From NCBI GenBank assembly GCA_013397695.1, contig VYZI01000074.1:1492597-1556596 (forward strand): 64,000 nt of DNA. Reading direction: 5' to 3'. Shown in pieces: positions 52,801 through 64,000 of this stretch (positions are counted from its first letter, which is position 1; every line of letters begins with the position of its first letter). Under the pieces are notes generated by a model. The model searched no databases. It was not told the origin of the DNA and saw nothing but the letters and a program-made list of their open reading frames with translations. A program made the translations under genes and the position numbers. Origin of the DNA: Centropus unirufus. Its lineage: Eukaryota > Chordata > Aves > Cuculiformes > Centropidae.

Positions 52801-55800
52801 AACTATGGTTTTCTTGTGATGAAGTATTTATTGCATTTGAATTCCGCCCTAATTGGCAGAATTTAATCATTCCTTCTTTTGTTTGAGAAATGAAATATGA
52901 ATCACCTGGCTAATCTTTTGTTTGCCATGCATTGTTAAGGGTGCTGGTACCAACTGATTTACTTGGGGTACCTCAATGTAGTTTATGATCTTTTCACTGA
53001 AAAACTGTTACCACCCATAATTCATTAGATTTTTTCACATATGGTAGAGTCACCTCCATGGGATACAGAAGTGTCTTGTCTGTATTGCAGTGGAATTCTC
53101 TTTAATTTTGGCTAACCTGCAGAATGGCCTGTTTTCTTTTATTTGAAAATGTTAGTTGACAAAATCTGCCATGAGGTCATGCCACCACTGGTGCAGCACA
53201 CCAGGGCACTGGGAAAACCAGAAGATTGTTGGAACAGCTGTGCTGACAAATGAAGGGCAGAATGGAGGAGAGAACAGCCAGATGAGACCCACCCCATCCT
53301 AGTTTTTCTGCCAGTTCTTTGTCATGTTTTTTCAGGAGTAACAACATGGGTTAAAATCACTGAATATTTCAATTTCCAGCTCTGCTGTGGTGATTTAGAA
53401 GAGTGATGCAGCACAGGAGGTTTTTTTTAAATAGAAGGACCGAGGACAAAGGAATGATAAAGCCTCACATGGAAACTAAGTTCAATGAGCTTCCAGGTCA
53501 AGCCTTTGAATGTTAGGATAGGGCAGAGTTCTGGTTGCCAAGTTCGTATACCTTATGATACATTTCTTAATTGCAAGGGTAAGTACCTTTCCCTAATTTG
53601 TACCCATGGGAGTCCACATCTTTCACCACAGCGGAAAGTAATACTAAGGTTGTAAGAGTGATTGTAGGAATGGCATCAGCTTCCTTTCAGAGTGATAAAC
53701 TTTGTAATCTAGCTGAAGTTGCCAGCCTTTCCTTCATAACTTGCTTCATCAGCAGACTTTCTCTGCTTGCGACTTTTTCAGGTTCCTAATAAATATATTA
53801 ACAGTCTGCTACATAAATTGAATAGTCACTTGGCCTTTGCCAAGAGGAAAACTTGACCATTTATTCTGCCTGTCCAGTCTCTTAATCAGGGTTTGATCCA
53901 CAACAGTAAGTAGTCTTTTCCATATAAAAGTACTTACTGCCTAGTTTTATTTTTCTGAAATAAATTACTGTAGAAGACTGTAACAGAAGCCTTCTGGCAG
54001 CCGGAATCGATTATGTCAGTGTGGTGCCTCTCCTGCCCCCCACTCCTTTTAAAGCACTCTTTCATTAAAATGATCAAAAGAGAGGCAGATGCAGCCACAG
54101 TGTGAATGCAGGGGATGCGCAGCCTCCTAAGTAGCACTGCCATGCGTGGCCAAGGTAGGCATGCTGAACAATGCTGTGCTAAATGGTAGGACTTGGAGAA
54201 AGTTGCGAAAAATACCCTATTTTGGGCTTAAAATATTGAGTTCGTTGGGTTTTTTTAATAGCAATTCAGTCCCTCTATTAAGAAACATCAAATTGTGGAT
54301 AAGTCACACCAGGGTTTGGTGATTTGTTTCACCTTAATTATCAATATATCCTCGGAGGTTTTCTTTTAGCATCTCTGTTTCTGCAGGCATTACTTCTTTT
54401 CTAGTTACCAAAGTGAATTCCTCACTAGGTGCCTTTATTTTTTTTTTCACTGGGAACAAACAAATCCACTACCTTTTCAGCAGTCCCCCTGTCTTCCTTA
54501 GTTGCTCCTTCTATACCCACAAGTGAATCTCCTGAATTTTTTTTTTCTAACAGTTCCATACTTGGATATATGTACTTGAGATTTTTCTTGTGATTATCTC
54601 ATTTATTTCTTATTTATCTTACTGGCTGTTAGAAGTGTATTTTTCTTAATTAGCTACCGAGATACTTAAAATGTCTTTGTTTTGACTTTAGGATATCTGC
54701 AATTGGACTTCTTATATTACTGAAGTCACCTTCTATAAAGCTTTGTTTTGTGGTGTCAAGTCTTCACTTCATTCTGGCTGTTGAATTTGCTAGTATTGTG
54801 GTCTCTGTTATATTTTAAAAGATGGCCATGTTTAAAAGACCCTATGGGGTCCTGGATTGTGGATTTGCGGTGTTCCAGTGAGTCTGCTGCAGGGCCGGGT
54901 GAGTGCTCTTGCTTTGTGATGTGTGGATAAATCTGGGCAGAGTTGCAGCGTAGCCTGTGTCAGGCAGGTCTTTCAGCAAATGGAGATTACTTCTTCACTC
55001 CTGCCCTATATTTCAGGGAGATGAAAGGGATGATATTCAGGAAGAAAAATTGACGTTTACTATCAGAAATAGATTCTAATACTGCAATCTCTCAGACTAC
55101 GTAATAATCTCCCAAAGGAAAAGGCAAGCAGCCTCATTTTTCAGATAATTTATGGGCAGCCTTGCCAAATTGCTCATTATACTACAGGGAATAATATTCC
55201 ATTGGTGGAGGAATGGGCATGATTATTTAATAGGTACTTTTTGTTTCTTCGTGCTTCTTTCTGCTTTTTTTATTCATAAGTTTATATATAAATGTAATAA
55301 AAAAACTTCTTTATGTGATTTGCCTGTAAGGCAAAACCTGGCCAAACATGAAAATATTTTCAGTGCTAGACATAAACGCAGCAAACAAAGGGAAGAGATT
55401 TTCAAAACATCTGATGTTGTGGTTTTAGATATAAAGTGCAAGAATGTTTCTTGAACGATCTCCCTGTCTCTAGGATTCCATTTGTGTACATCTCTCCTAA
55501 CCCTCCCCTCCAAAAAAACCCCTTGTATTTTACATCACACCTAACAGCCAAAAGCCTTTTCAAAACTGGTGCAAATTAAACGCTCCTAACTCAAAGTAAA
55601 CCTCGACATTGGTCAGTTTATTCTTTTATTCTGTGATCAAGAATCACTTGCACACCATTACCTCAAACATGAGGCCACTTTGTTTTGTGGGGTTGAGCTC
55701 TAGAAATGGAATTTTTGCTGGCTTTGGTATGTAACAGTGGTGGTGTTATTCGGTGGAAGTATGTCTTTCAGGGATCACTTACTTCCTAGATTCTTATTTT

Positions 55801-57115
55801 CAACAGTCAATGACAGGCACTGATTTACTGCAGGGGGCGAGGTAGTTCAGTGAAGCCTTTCAACTGTTAAGGAGCTTTTGCTACGAAGGGCAATTAGCGC
55901 AGAACATCGATAATTCGGCCTGAGCTGCATGTGTTTCAGAAAGCAGCATACTCATTAATACAACTAATAACACATACTGTTGGAGTACTGTTGTGGGAAG
56001 GCTATGGTAGTTAAATCCATGGTTAATGTATCCATTGCATTTTCTGCCGTGAATAATACTTAGAGTACAGTTTAGTGTTAATTGCCCTCTCCATTATCTT
56101 GGCTTGGATATTCTGCAGTTTCAGAATTCACTGTAGCTAAAAGTTTTGCTTGCAATTCTGTGGGGGTTTTATTGTAGAAATTAATTTACCACTGTAAAAT
56201 TGTTTACAGCTCCTTTTTAAGCACTTGATTGTATCCCATCTCAACCTTTTTCCCCTCCTGAGTTCAAATTCTAGATTTTTTTTCATCTTTACTCTGTAAC
56301 CAGTGGTACATGGCATCTCTTCCAGTTCCCTCACAGCTTTTTACATTTTCTGTGCTAGTTTGAGGAATAATGCCCTAAATCAGTTATAAAATCTATTTGC
56401 CTACTCTTTACCATGATGATTATACTAGAATAGCTTATATTTGTCCATGAAAAAAGTTTTCTTGAATGACCCACGAGTAAAAAAATTTGTTAGAATATTT
56501 TCATAGCCTGAAAATGTGGTTTGATAAATGCGCTGTAGATACCAGGAGAGGTCTTCTGTTTTGCCTGCAGACCCTCTCCTTTGCCACTGTCAGTGTTCTG
56601 CATGCAAGGTTCACTACTGCTTCTGTGAACTCTCAAGTTTTTTGGCTCATTGTACTTGTAGAACAATATGTAATATGTTGCTTGCAGACCATTGTACGCA
56701 TGTCAGTTTAAATTCAGCTTATCTGTGCACTGGTATTAGGCTGCCTTTTTCACAATTTGTACTGGATCTCTTTACGTACTTTGATATTTTGTAATAGCGA
56801 GTATAATGTTTTCACTATGTTACTCTTGCATTAGTCTGCAAAACACATTAATGAAATAATTAATCATCTTGGGAAAAAAAAGAATGTAGGAAGTTAATTC
56901 TTCTGACCTTAACATCAATTTTTGTAATTTTCTATTTATGCTGTTCTGGTTTTCTTCTTGCTCTTTCTTTCAATTTCATATTGCTAGGAAAGATATAATT
57001 AGAGTTGAGAATCAATGGGGAATGATGATCATTAGCAGGAACTAAGATATAATTGTAATATCACTGTAGCAGAGCCCAACCTGCTTCTCTTTCCGTGGTT
57101 AAGATACTGGAGCAT
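49851..57115. other. Intronic sequence, nothing recognised
   Basis: This is mostly AT-rich unique sequence, with a GC-richer patch at 51100-51620 containing overlapping frames of 111-133 codons on both strands. Their antiparallel overlap and lack of recognisable domains argue that they are compositional artefacts. Confidence 0.5.
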
Positions 57116-57510
57116 AATCATAGAATCACCAGGTTGGAAAAGACCTCCGAGCATTGAGTCCAACCGTCCCTGTCTGTCATGAAACCAGATCCCTGAGCAC
57201 CTCATCTCCCCATCTTTTAAATAGCTCCAAGGATGGGGACTCTACCACCTCCCTGGCAGCCTCTGCCAGTGCCTGATGACCCTTTTGGTGAAGAATTTCT
57301 TCCTCCTGTCCAATATGAACCTGCCCTGGTACAGGTTGAGGCCATTCCCTCTTGTCCTGTCCCCTGTCACTTGGGAGAAAGAAGAGACCAGCACCCACCT
57401 CTTCACAACCTCCTTTCAGGCAGCTGTAGGCAGTGATGAGGTCTCCCCTCAGCCTCCTCTTCTCCAGGCTGAACAACTCCAGCTCCCTCAGCCGCTCCTT
57501 ATAAAACCAT
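57116..57510 (-). mobile_element. CR1 LINE fragment, 3' end (-)
   Basis: The + strand begins with the complement of the CR1 tail (ataatcatagaatcaccagg) and continues gttggaaaagacctccgagc, ctctaccacctccctggcag, aagaatttcttcctcctgtc, gaggccattccctcttgtcc, cctcctcttctccaggctga and ctccctcagccgctccttat. On the - strand a 99-codon remnant contains FSLEKRRLRGDLITAYSCLK, the typical CR1 ORF2 C-terminus, so reading is relatively intact and the copy relatively young. The 3' portion is the same subfamily as 2219-2382, in the opposite direction. Confidence 0.9.
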
Positions 57511-60500
57511 AATGCATGGTTTTACCTTTCAGATTAAGTCAACAAAGGATAAATACAGAGCATTTGTTATATTCTTAAGAGGGCATTGGCTGCATCATGT
57601 GAACATGGTGTCCTTTGTGCTGTGTCATGGTGATTAATTCCTGCTCATGTCATCATGTGCAGTAATGACATACTGGGATAATTTCTTTGCATGGTAGAAT
57701 ACAAAATTTATAAAATTATGTATAAAGGTTGCCTTTAATTTCAAAGCTATATGTGGAAACCCTTCAAGTAATGCTCAAAATACAGTTATTGAACTTACGA
57801 AGGCGTTGCTTCTGGTTGTAGGGCTGTTGTTCATCTGTTTGTCACTTATAAAAGTAATTTCTTCCTGAGATGTGCAAATGCATCCGGAGCAAGTTTTAGA
57901 GACAGTTAAAAACACATATGGGGCATAAGAGTGGAATTTTTATACATACTTATCGCACAAAAACTATATTGTAAAATGAAATGCAAAAACATTCAGACTA
58001 TAATATTAAACCCTATTATGTAGTTATTTTAAATACAGGAGTTCAGAATGGGAGTGTGGTCACAGATTTTCCTAAAACTTGATATAACTGTCCAATTCGT
58101 ACTTTAAATAGGTTCTATTCCATTTCTGACCATAATCACCCACTAATGTGCATGCTGACATGTTCTTAGTAATGCAGAAATGTGCATGAAGGTCAGTAAT
58201 TGGCTTTCTTCCCATTTTGCTGCACATCTGTTCCACTCTTCATACACGTCTTCTCTGGACTGAAATCTTTTCACCAGCAACCTCTGTGAAGACTGCAAAT
58301 GTCTTTCTGCAGCATGTGAAGGATGAGGATCAGATCCCAGGCCCGTGGCAGCTACTTGCTGCTGTGAAGTGGAAGTAGTCCATGCATCTTAATCCCGTTG
58401 TCTCATCGGTGGAATTGGTATTCCTTTTTGATCACATCTGCTATGGCAGAATCCCTTCCAGGCAGACACCAAGGGTGTCTCAGGTAACCAGATAAATCAA
58501 CCAGATAAAACCTGGTCTGATCTGGACAGTTCTTTCAGGTAGAAGAACAGACCGCAGCAGGAGGTCTTTCTTGTCTTTTGCTGAAAGCAGTCGTTTCCAT
58601 CTACACCATCATTAGAAGTAGACCGATAGATGTGCCCAGCTGGGTATATATCCTATCAAGCTGGGGTTTGGAATTTTCGACTGTTTTGCATGCACTGAAA
58701 TACTTTTCTGGTTATGCAATATAACAATGGAGCTTTATTACATCTAGCAACGCTTTGGTGGCAAGTTGTCACACTTACCAAGATCTTGAAAACGAACCCA
58801 AATTCATCCAGAGTCTCTTTTTCTGGTGGCTGCAAGAGCCAGTGATAGAAACGGGCAACAGTCAAGAGTGAAACCAGAAATAGAGAACCTAGGGCCTTGA
58901 TTGAGGTGGAATAATGAGGTATTCTTCAACCACGGTGTATGCCAAGTTAAACTTTAGGATTGCTGAATACAAATACTGCAAGGTGCTATTTGTTATATTG
59001 TCATCAGTTCTGGGATTTTGGTGAAAGTTCTTATGGAAAGACAAGGAAGGAGTTACATGTTCTGTTTCATAGGCGTAGTGAATTACTGAAGCATTGCTGT
59101 AGCCAATTCTGCACGCCTACCACCATCCTATTTCATGGCAGCTTCCGTGCTGAAACACCGGAAAACTCAAACCCACCTGCCTGGTCACTGTTTTCCTTCA
59201 ACACATTCCAGCTTTCCAATGCTCTTTTCAACCCTTCTGCTGTACACACTGCATTTTTCACTCTGAACTCCCTGCTCTCCAAAGTCTTTCTGACCCTTGT
59301 GCTGTCACCTAGAGCTGCAAGTCTCGCTCTGTGTTCCTGCACGATATGCCACCAGTCTTGCACCAGAGCAAGTGCAGGAGCTGCTGCCTCGCACAGGAGC
59401 AAGTTACCGCGTTCGGCTAACCTGCAGTAACTTACTCCTGTGAGAGGTAGCGGCTCCTTTATTTCTCTGCATGCTTCTTTCTGGCAACCTCCTTCCATAG
59501 TCTGCACAGCCCACAGCACTAGGAGCCTCATAGCCCAGAAGGAAAATTCCAGCTGGTTTCTGTATGTCTGGTCAGGAGTTACGTTTTCAGCTCCATGGTT
59601 TGCTTGACTCTGATAGCCTGAGCAGACTTTCCCACTGGGAGTCTGAAGGGGTTGGCATTTGGGGTTCACATCAAGCGGTGTCCTCAAGGCATACCTGCCA
59701 ACCAGACACAGAGGAACTATTTGATGCCAGCTTTCTGCCTTTACAAGGTACTATTTATCACCTGGAGCATTGGTGTGTTGGTGAGCTGTACCTGAATCAT
59801 TGCTGGGAATATCTTGAAATGCCCACCTTCGTCTTAACAAACAGCTTTTAGTGAGTTGCTGGGAGCAGAACGTGTGTGGAGAAGAGGAAATGATCAGGAT
59901 TTTTTGAAATGTGCTGCCCTTATAAAGTCCATAGCTTGGAGTCGCTCAGCTTCCCATGTCCAAAGGCAGTCGGAAGGAGACGATGCTGCTGGGTCTGCCC
60001 CAGCCCCTAAAGCAAGGTCAGCCGTGCTTGGGGATGGTGAGCTCTGAGGTAAACTGATCCTCACTGCTCCTGTAGCCCAAATCCACCAGTCCTCTCCAGC
60101 CCAGGGCTCCTCTCCAGTACTTTCCAACCCAGCCAGCTGCTTTGTCACTCCTTTTTACCTCTCATCCCTCTTATGTTCCATATTCCCTGACCTCACACTC
60201 TGCCTCATTCCAAGTTTCCCTTCATCCTGCCCTATATTTCTTTGCAGCTACCCGCCTAACACCACTACTTTTTTTTTTTATCCCTGTGTCTGTGTGATTC
60301 AAGGGGAGAAAACCCACGTATTTCAGAGCATTACATTATGATCATATTGGGATGGTGATTTCATCCTATTTGACTGCTTATATGGAAAACTGACTGGTTT
60401 TGCATATTGGTGATATAATTTTTAACTTCAGAACTCGAGAGGAATCTAGAAAGCTGAAGAAACAAGGGATGTGACCTTTTGTTTAAGCAAGGGTGAGTTA

Positions 60501-62899
60501 TAAGTAACTTCCCATTCCTTAAGAACTTTCATAACAATGTATTGAATTAACTCTGCCCTTTTGAAGTGACTACAAATAAGAAATTATAAATAAAATATTT
60601 TTCGACCAAGGCAGTGAAGATGAATAAATGGTAATAAGCCAATACTTCTGTGCCAGTATCAGTCTTATTAAGGAAGGCAGTTCCTATGGTACGTTTGCAG
60701 GGTTAGGTGCACCTCGGGGATGGTAATTTAAACAGTGTAAAGTGCTGTGTGGACTTCTCAAAAGATTAATCTTGAGGTTTCCTAGATATTCGTAAGTAAA
60801 GACATCCTCAAGACTCAGATTTTTAATGGTCTTACATTTCTATCCAGTAAAGAAAACACTATGAAGAAGAATAATCATGTGGGAATAATCACATTGTATG
60901 CCTTCTCCTTTTTTATGTCCCTTACTAGGAATACTGCTGGTGGATTTTTTTTTTGTTTTCTGCCTTACAACAATTATATGCAGTTCTTTTTAAGAATACT
61001 TTTCTTTGGCTTTAAGGTACCCCTGTCTCAAATATGGTGACATACCCTGAATGCTTTTACAGATTCTCTTTTAACCTGTTCTGCTAATTACTTCCCACAC
61101 ATTTCTTTTCATTTAGAAAACCCTTTTAAATATTTTCTGAGTTTCCTTTGCCGTCGTAGGAGTAGATTTTATCAATATGCTGGCTTTTTCAGTGCTGAAG
61201 ACCTGCATTCAGAATGTTTTTGACTTATTGTGACTTATTTCGCCTCCTGACTTCCATATCTCAATACCGCAGAGCCATTGTGAATCAGTACAGGACTTCC
61301 CTACAGTCAGGCACCCTGGTGGAGGAAGCTACTTGCCCATCCGTGCTGTGGTCCTTAATAGTCTTTCCTTCCTTTGGGTATTTCTGTCAACACCCAGGAA
61401 TTTTTTGTATGCCCTCTCTAATTACAGAAGGATTTTTTTAAGATGATGAACTGTTCGACACCGTTTCTTATTTAACTCCATTATATGTGTGAATGTTTCA
61501 ACTTTTCCATTTTTGCCAGGTTCTGCCTGTTCCTGCTGGTGGTTTAAGGTGATATATATCATACTGTTGTCAGAAGTGGGGACGAACAAAAATCATACTG
61601 AGATGTGTACACTCCTTGGATCAAAGTGATTTACGGTCATCTAAGTTTCTGTTCGTTTATGAAAACAGGCATGCAATCGTGATAAATACGTTGAAGATTA
61701 TAGAACTGGTTTATGTATAGAGAAAAATTTTATATGTAACTTAGTATGAATTAAAATTATTTGTGTATATGCTTAAAACCATAAGAAAGAGACACCTCAG
61801 TGGCAGGCTTAAGGAGAACGAAGCTTACATTTGTACTTATTTCTTCTTATTTAATGTAATTCATATGTGAAGCCTTATTACCAAAGGGAATGGGATGTGA
61901 AATTGAAGGAATTAATAAAATAACAAATACTTAATGAAAACTTGGAGCTACTGAAGATTATGATGGCTTTCGAATGTCCCTTTTAATTAAAACAGGAACT
62001 CTTTCAAGGATCATCAGAAAGTTCTCTCTGTTATGAGGTGCCAATGCTTCAGTGCAATATTTTTGGAGTCTCTGAACTGGAGGGGATGACTGCTGTGCCT
62101 TTGTGATTGTCCCGTGTGAACAGCACAGTGCTCTCCTACCCTTATTGCTGACCAGTAACGTTCTTGTTGACTTGTTGATGGCAGTGGCTTGCTAACGCTC
62201 TCTGGGTTTTAGAGTCCGTGTTGTAAAAACATTGACTTGCACGGTGCCTGCAGAAATCAAACTTGCTCTTTTCCAGAAGTACCAAGAGTCGTTTGAGTCT
62301 ACTTGTCCCTCTCTCCCTCTGGATCTCGGTGGTGTACACAATGACTTTATAAAGAAATGGAAAGAACAGTGGGCATGCACTGCATCAGGGGCTCTTTTTA
62401 TTTAGGAAGCCATTAGTTGACATTGCAGAGATTATTATTTCTCTACTTGTAGCAGTGTCATTTTTGTATTACTGTGTGTACTTTAATTTGCCCTCATCTA
62501 TTTTGCCTCTTAGGCCTGCTGCTCCGAATGTGTGTTTCCTCATCCTTTCTTGTGCTGTCCCTTTGTCTCTAATACTCTTTAATAAATAGGAAAGGCACAT
62601 CCTTGCCCTTCTTCCATGCTTTGGAGTGGCACCCATCACAAAGAAGCTTGTGAAATGGTTTTGTTGAAGAGCTGCTTGCACCACAAACACAAATTACTGG
62701 CGTGCATCCATCTTTAATGTGTGTCTTTCCTTTCTTGTTGTAGTTCAAATAGAATAGTGGGATCGGATTTGCAGAGGTAGCTCTTGCTATCATAATGAAG
62801 CTTGTTACCCCCGCTATGGTTCAGTAACAACTACTGGAGATGCAAGAAAACCTTGTGGATGTATGGTGATATCTTAAAAGATGTTTTTCGTTTTTTTAG
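57511..62899. other. Intronic sequence, no gene recognised
   Basis: It includes the longest open frames in the window: 184 codons on - (59133-59687) and 156 codons on + (58960-59430). They overlap antiparallel in a GC-richer patch and show no recognisable domain. The remainder is AT-rich and ends in the polypyrimidine tract of the exon at 62900. Confidence 0.5.
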
Positions 62900-62966
62900 G
62901 CTACTCACCCAGAATGTTGGTCTTCTTTATGTTGGAAACTTTGACAGACCTTTTGCACAAATTAAG
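62900..62966 (+). CDS. RNGTT: RNGTT internal coding exon (start of OB-fold domain)
   Basis: The exon has one base completing the Gly codon of the previous exon, then 22 codons reading LLTQNVGLLYVGNF and DRPFAQIK. This is the segment linking the nucleotidyltransferase core to the OB-fold that closes over the active site during cap transfer (about residues 481-502 of the human protein). Leu-Leu-x-Gln-Asn-Val-Gly and the RPFAQIK end match vertebrate RNGTT; Asn-Phe-Asp before Arg-Pro is a conservative difference from the human Gly-Tyr-Glu as I recall it. The acceptor is tttttttag (AG at 62898-62899). The donor from 62967 is GTACGA, which departs from the vertebrate consensus and is the weakest of the three. 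The phase is 0 at the 3' end, so the next exon should begin with Val-Thr-Lys; that exon is not in the window. Confidence 0.96.
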
Positions 62967-64000
62967 GTACGATTAATAAGCTGGGGAGGGGAGGTTGCTA
63001 TTTAAATTAATTCACTTCTCTATGATTTGAGTCTTGATTTAGAGCACTTCATCAATATAGCTTCAGGAAGAATAATGGAAATAGAAGTGTTGATAATCCA
63101 TACCATATTCTGGGTTTGCATCTAATTACATCTGTGTACTTGTCAAAGGAGATTAGCTTCTGTATCATCTTTTGATTAATTTTTTACTCTGGTTGTATAA
63201 TCAGAAGGAAAATGTTCTTTTTTTTTTTTTTTTTTTTTCTTTCTTAGGTTACCTTGTCAATGACATTTCAAAAAAGCCCCATTTGGAACTCTAATTCTTT
63301 AAGTGATCCTTGGCAGGGAAGACACTGCAGTAAAAAGCACAGATTGTTTTCCCAGTATTATTAGATTTATTATGAAAGACTCATACAATTGCTGGAAAAT
63401 AATTTGTCTTTTATGACTTATTGTTTCTTTTCCTTCAGTTGAACAATAATGGTTTCACATTTCTAATTGCCAGTTGCTAATTAGTTATTGTCATGTTACT
63501 TGCAAACAAAAAGTATTTTGCAAGAATATATGGAGTGATTTTATTGAGTTTCTCTGGGATTTTTCTTAGGATAAAGAGAGAGAGGCATTAGCATGTTAGT
63601 CATTACACTGGATGTGAAAATATGCTGTTTTAGAATGCTGGAATGCTCCCATGTCCCAGTTGATACCTGTAATTAGTATATATTCTGCACTGTTGGCAGC
63701 GTTGTTCGCTCCATCGTGTTCACATGCTGGTTACTCCCAGAATTTTAACAGCCTTGGTTTTGTTCTACATCAAGATGAAACTTATTTTTTAAAACTCAGA
63801 TGCGTTCTTTTACCATCCCTAATTCCATTACTGAAGAACTGCTTTCCCAAAAGCATCTAGCAAATACTTAGTTTTTATGATTTTAAAACAGCACTAAGGT
63901 TTAAGTTACTTTTAAATAACAGATACATGCTTTTCCTCTTCCCATTTTTTTTTTCCCTCTCCTCAAGTTCTTACCTATACATTATTCAGTTTGGCTAATA
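62967..64000 (+). other. RNGTT: RNGTT intron, 5' part (3' end outside window)
   Basis: It starts with the weak donor GTACGA. It contains a 21-T homopolymer at 63218-63238 and a decoy acceptor at 63246-63247. The conserved next exon (beginning Val-Thr-Lys-Glu-Leu) is not found before the window ends. Confidence 0.85.
63218..63238. repeat. T homopolymer (21 bases)
   Basis: There is an uninterrupted run of 21 T followed by ctttcttag; together they resemble a strong 3' splice site. Confidence 0.95.

Larger units (their letters stand above)
33000..62899 (+). other. RNGTT: RNGTT intron of about 29.9 kb
   Basis: The donor GTATGT follows 32999 and the acceptor tttttttag precedes 62900. A Gly codon is split across this intron (two bases before, one after), which confirms that the exons are consecutive. 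It holds most of the mobile elements in the window: the CR1/LTR composite at 39.2-40.9 kb, the nested CR1s at 46.9-49.9 kb and the CR1 at 57.1 kb. Confidence 0.9.

Noticed and set aside
58960..59687. Overlapping antiparallel open frames of 156 (+) and 184 (-) codons, the longest in the window
   Set aside because: No recognisable domain, low-complexity-free but featureless sequence, no splice or promoter context. A frame of this length is not surprising in 64 kb read in six frames, especially in a GC-richer patch.
63248..63361. Possibility that this is the true next RNGTT exon
   Set aside because: Only the first two residues (Val-Thr) match. The conserved Lys-Glu-Leu-Lys-Gln continuation is absent and a stop follows, so it is kept only as a possible decoy or alternative exon.
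1..64000. tRNA, rRNA, CRISPR array, operon or phage content
   Set aside because: None of the hallmark structures or repeat-spacer patterns was seen on either strand; the window is a vertebrate gene interior.

Overview
The window is vertebrate, almost certainly avian, nuclear DNA lying entirely inside one gene. Bird origin is inferred from several CR1 LINE fragments with the typical avian 3' segment and from a solo LTR of a type I recognise from bird endogenous retroviruses. A 125-base N gap marks it as draft assembly. There is no bacterial, plasmid or phage character: no operons, ribosome binding sites or long uninterrupted reading frames.

The gene is RNGTT (mRNA-capping enzyme), read on the + strand. 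Three short consecutive coding exons are visible: 4229-4297 (23 codons), 32899-32999 (33 codons plus two bases) and 62900-62966 (one base plus 22 codons). Their phases join exactly and together they encode a continuous stretch of the guanylyltransferase: motif IV (DGLIF), motif V (LKWKP) and the entry into the OB-fold domain. They are separated by introns of about 28.6 and 29.9 kb. The exons on either side lie outside the window.

The rest is intron. Upstream intron (1-4228): one CR1 3' fragment and simple repeats. First full intron (4298-32898): a (TTTTA)n microsatellite, a CR1 (-) at 9139-9422, a C-rich tract with G-quadruplex potential on the - strand, the N gap, a CR1 (+) at 27804-28008 and an enhancer-like motif cluster near 30.1 kb. 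Second full intron (33000-62899): a perfect 16-bp hairpin at 34.3 kb, a composite of CR1 and ERV solo LTR at 39.2-40.9 kb, a sense-strand G-quadruplex motif at 44.2 kb, a CR1-in-CR1 nest at 46.9-49.9 kb and another CR1 (-) at 57.1 kb. The final stretch (62967-64000) holds a strong decoy acceptor followed by a short in-frame open stretch.

Points most worth a second look: inverted complementary CR1 copies that flank single RNGTT exons (possible circular RNA formation); the decoy exon after a weak donor; the nested retroelements; and the perfect hairpin. I found no convincing independent gene inside the introns and no previously undescribed system.
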